Assembly (NCBI GenBank): GCA_022825185.1
Contig: JAJDYK010000124.1
Coordinates: 1 to 7,397, forward strand
Length of the DNA: 7,397 nt
Direction of reading: 5' to 3'
Source: Candidatus Latescibacterota bacterium
Lineage (GTDB): Bacteria; Latescibacterota; UBA2968; UBA8231
Below, piece after piece: positions 7,152 to 7,397 of this stretch. The position numbers and the translations under genes were made by a program. Under the pieces are notes generated by a model. The model made no database searches. It saw nothing but the letters and a program-made list of their open reading frames with translations, and was not told the DNA's origin. Each line of letters opens with the position of its first letter. Position 1 is the first letter of the stretch.

Positions 7152-7373
7152 ATGGACCCGATCAAAATCAGCACGATCTCATCCAAGGGCCAAACCACGG
7201 TTCCCGTGGCCATTCGCCGCACCCTCGATCTACATCCGGGGGACGCCATCGCCTATGAAGTAGAGGGCGATAAGGTCAGCATCCACAAAGCCGCGAAAAT
7301 CGACTTGGAGTGGGCCAAGGCCCTCGAACAGACCCTGACGGAGTGGCAGGACGAGGAGGACGATGATCTGTAG
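7152..7373 (+). CDS. AbrB/MazE-family antitoxin
   Basis: A 73-residue protein with the swapped-hairpin AbrB/MazE/SpoVT DNA-binding domain at residues about 4-46: ISTISSKGQTTVPVAIRRTL then DLHPGDAIAYEVEGDKVSIHKA. The S-x-K-G-Q-x-T-x-P hallmark is clear. The tail (about 48-73) is helical and very acidic, ending DEEDDDL, as expected of an antitoxin segment that covers a basic toxin. The ATG at 7152 is chosen because the open frame upstream contains no protein-like sequence and no start codon close to the domain. The ribosome site is poor (AAGG, 11 nt away). The last 11 bases overlap the next gene, the standard antitoxin-first arrangement. It should be a dimer that neutralises the toxin and represses the operon. 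A stand-alone AbrB-like regulator is the less likely alternative. Confidence 0.88.
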   Translation: MDPIKISTISSKGQTTVPVAIRRTLDLHPGDAIAYEVEGDKVSIHKAAKIDLEWAKALEQTLTEWQDEEDDDL

Positions 7374-7397
7374 CCGTTTTGACATCGTCGAAGTGCC
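7363..7397 (+). CDS. Start of PemK/MazF-like toxin, truncated by window edge
   Basis: The ATG at 7363 lies inside the antitoxin's last codons in another frame, with an 11-bp overlap. It opens a frame that continues to the window end and reads MICSRFDIVEV, then a codon starting CC (proline). PemK/MazF endoribonucleases begin in just this way, with a short lead, R-x-D-I/V-V-x-V-P, then the first beta strand. These toxins cut mRNA or other RNA and are held inactive by the antitoxin. Only 11 codons are visible, so the call rests on this N-terminal match and on the preceding antitoxin gene. The overlap implies translational coupling. A VapC-type PIN toxin is an alternative, but its N-terminus would more likely show an I-x-D-T/S motif. 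Confidence 0.65.
   Translation, partial: MICSRFDIVEV

Overview
The window looks like bacterial chromosome of moderately high GC (about 55-60% by eye). Coding is dense, spacers are short and Shine-Dalgarno sites are clear. It holds nine protein genes, two of them cut by the window ends, and I see no rRNA, tRNA, CRISPR array or insertion sequence. The mix (a phytanoyl-CoA dioxygenase family enzyme, an SDR, an Ldh2-type dehydrogenase, an M28 peptidase and a CoA-acylating aldehyde dehydrogenase) resembles uncultured, metabolically versatile heterotrophs such as the Poribacteria, Latescibacteria or Entotheonella types. That placement is an impression only; nothing here fixes the taxon.

Layout. 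(1) Minus strand, 2827 down to 1: an SDR oxidoreductase, a 338-bp non-coding stretch with short hairpins, a small coiled-coil protein with a C-terminal membrane anchor, an unrecognised 215-residue protein, and a 2-oxoglutarate dioxygenase of the PhyH family that runs off the left edge. The last three are packed with 17-21 bp gaps and look like one operon. (2) 2828-3001: a divergent control region built around a 17-bp inverted repeat. Each arm carries an outward-facing TTGACT -35-like box. (3) Plus strand, 3002-4078: a malate/L-lactate dehydrogenase (Ldh2) family NAD(P)-dependent oxidoreductase that starts at TTG. (4) Minus strand, 6995 down to 4088: methylmalonate-semialdehyde dehydrogenase followed by an M28 zinc peptidase with a PA-type insert, 34 bp apart and probably co-transcribed. 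The peptidase gene converges on the Ldh2 gene with only 9 bp between the stop codons. (5) Plus strand, from 7152: a small AbrB/MazE-type antitoxin whose end overlaps the first codons of what looks like a PemK/MazF toxin, cut by the right edge. A perfect 16-bp palindrome and CTTTAC repeats lie just upstream.

How the genes may work together. The dioxygenase, SDR, Ldh2 enzyme and semialdehyde dehydrogenase could hydroxylate, oxidise or reduce, and finally CoA-activate a small carbonyl or carboxylic substrate, with the SDR and Ldh2 genes sharing one divergent control site. This is inference: all four families are broad and no substrate can be read from the sequence. The most distinctive items are the symmetric divergent promoter and dyad, the hendecad-repeat membrane-anchored coil inside an enzyme operon, the unrecognised 215-residue protein, and the toxin-antitoxin module with its palindromic upstream region. 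I found no clear evidence of an entirely new system.
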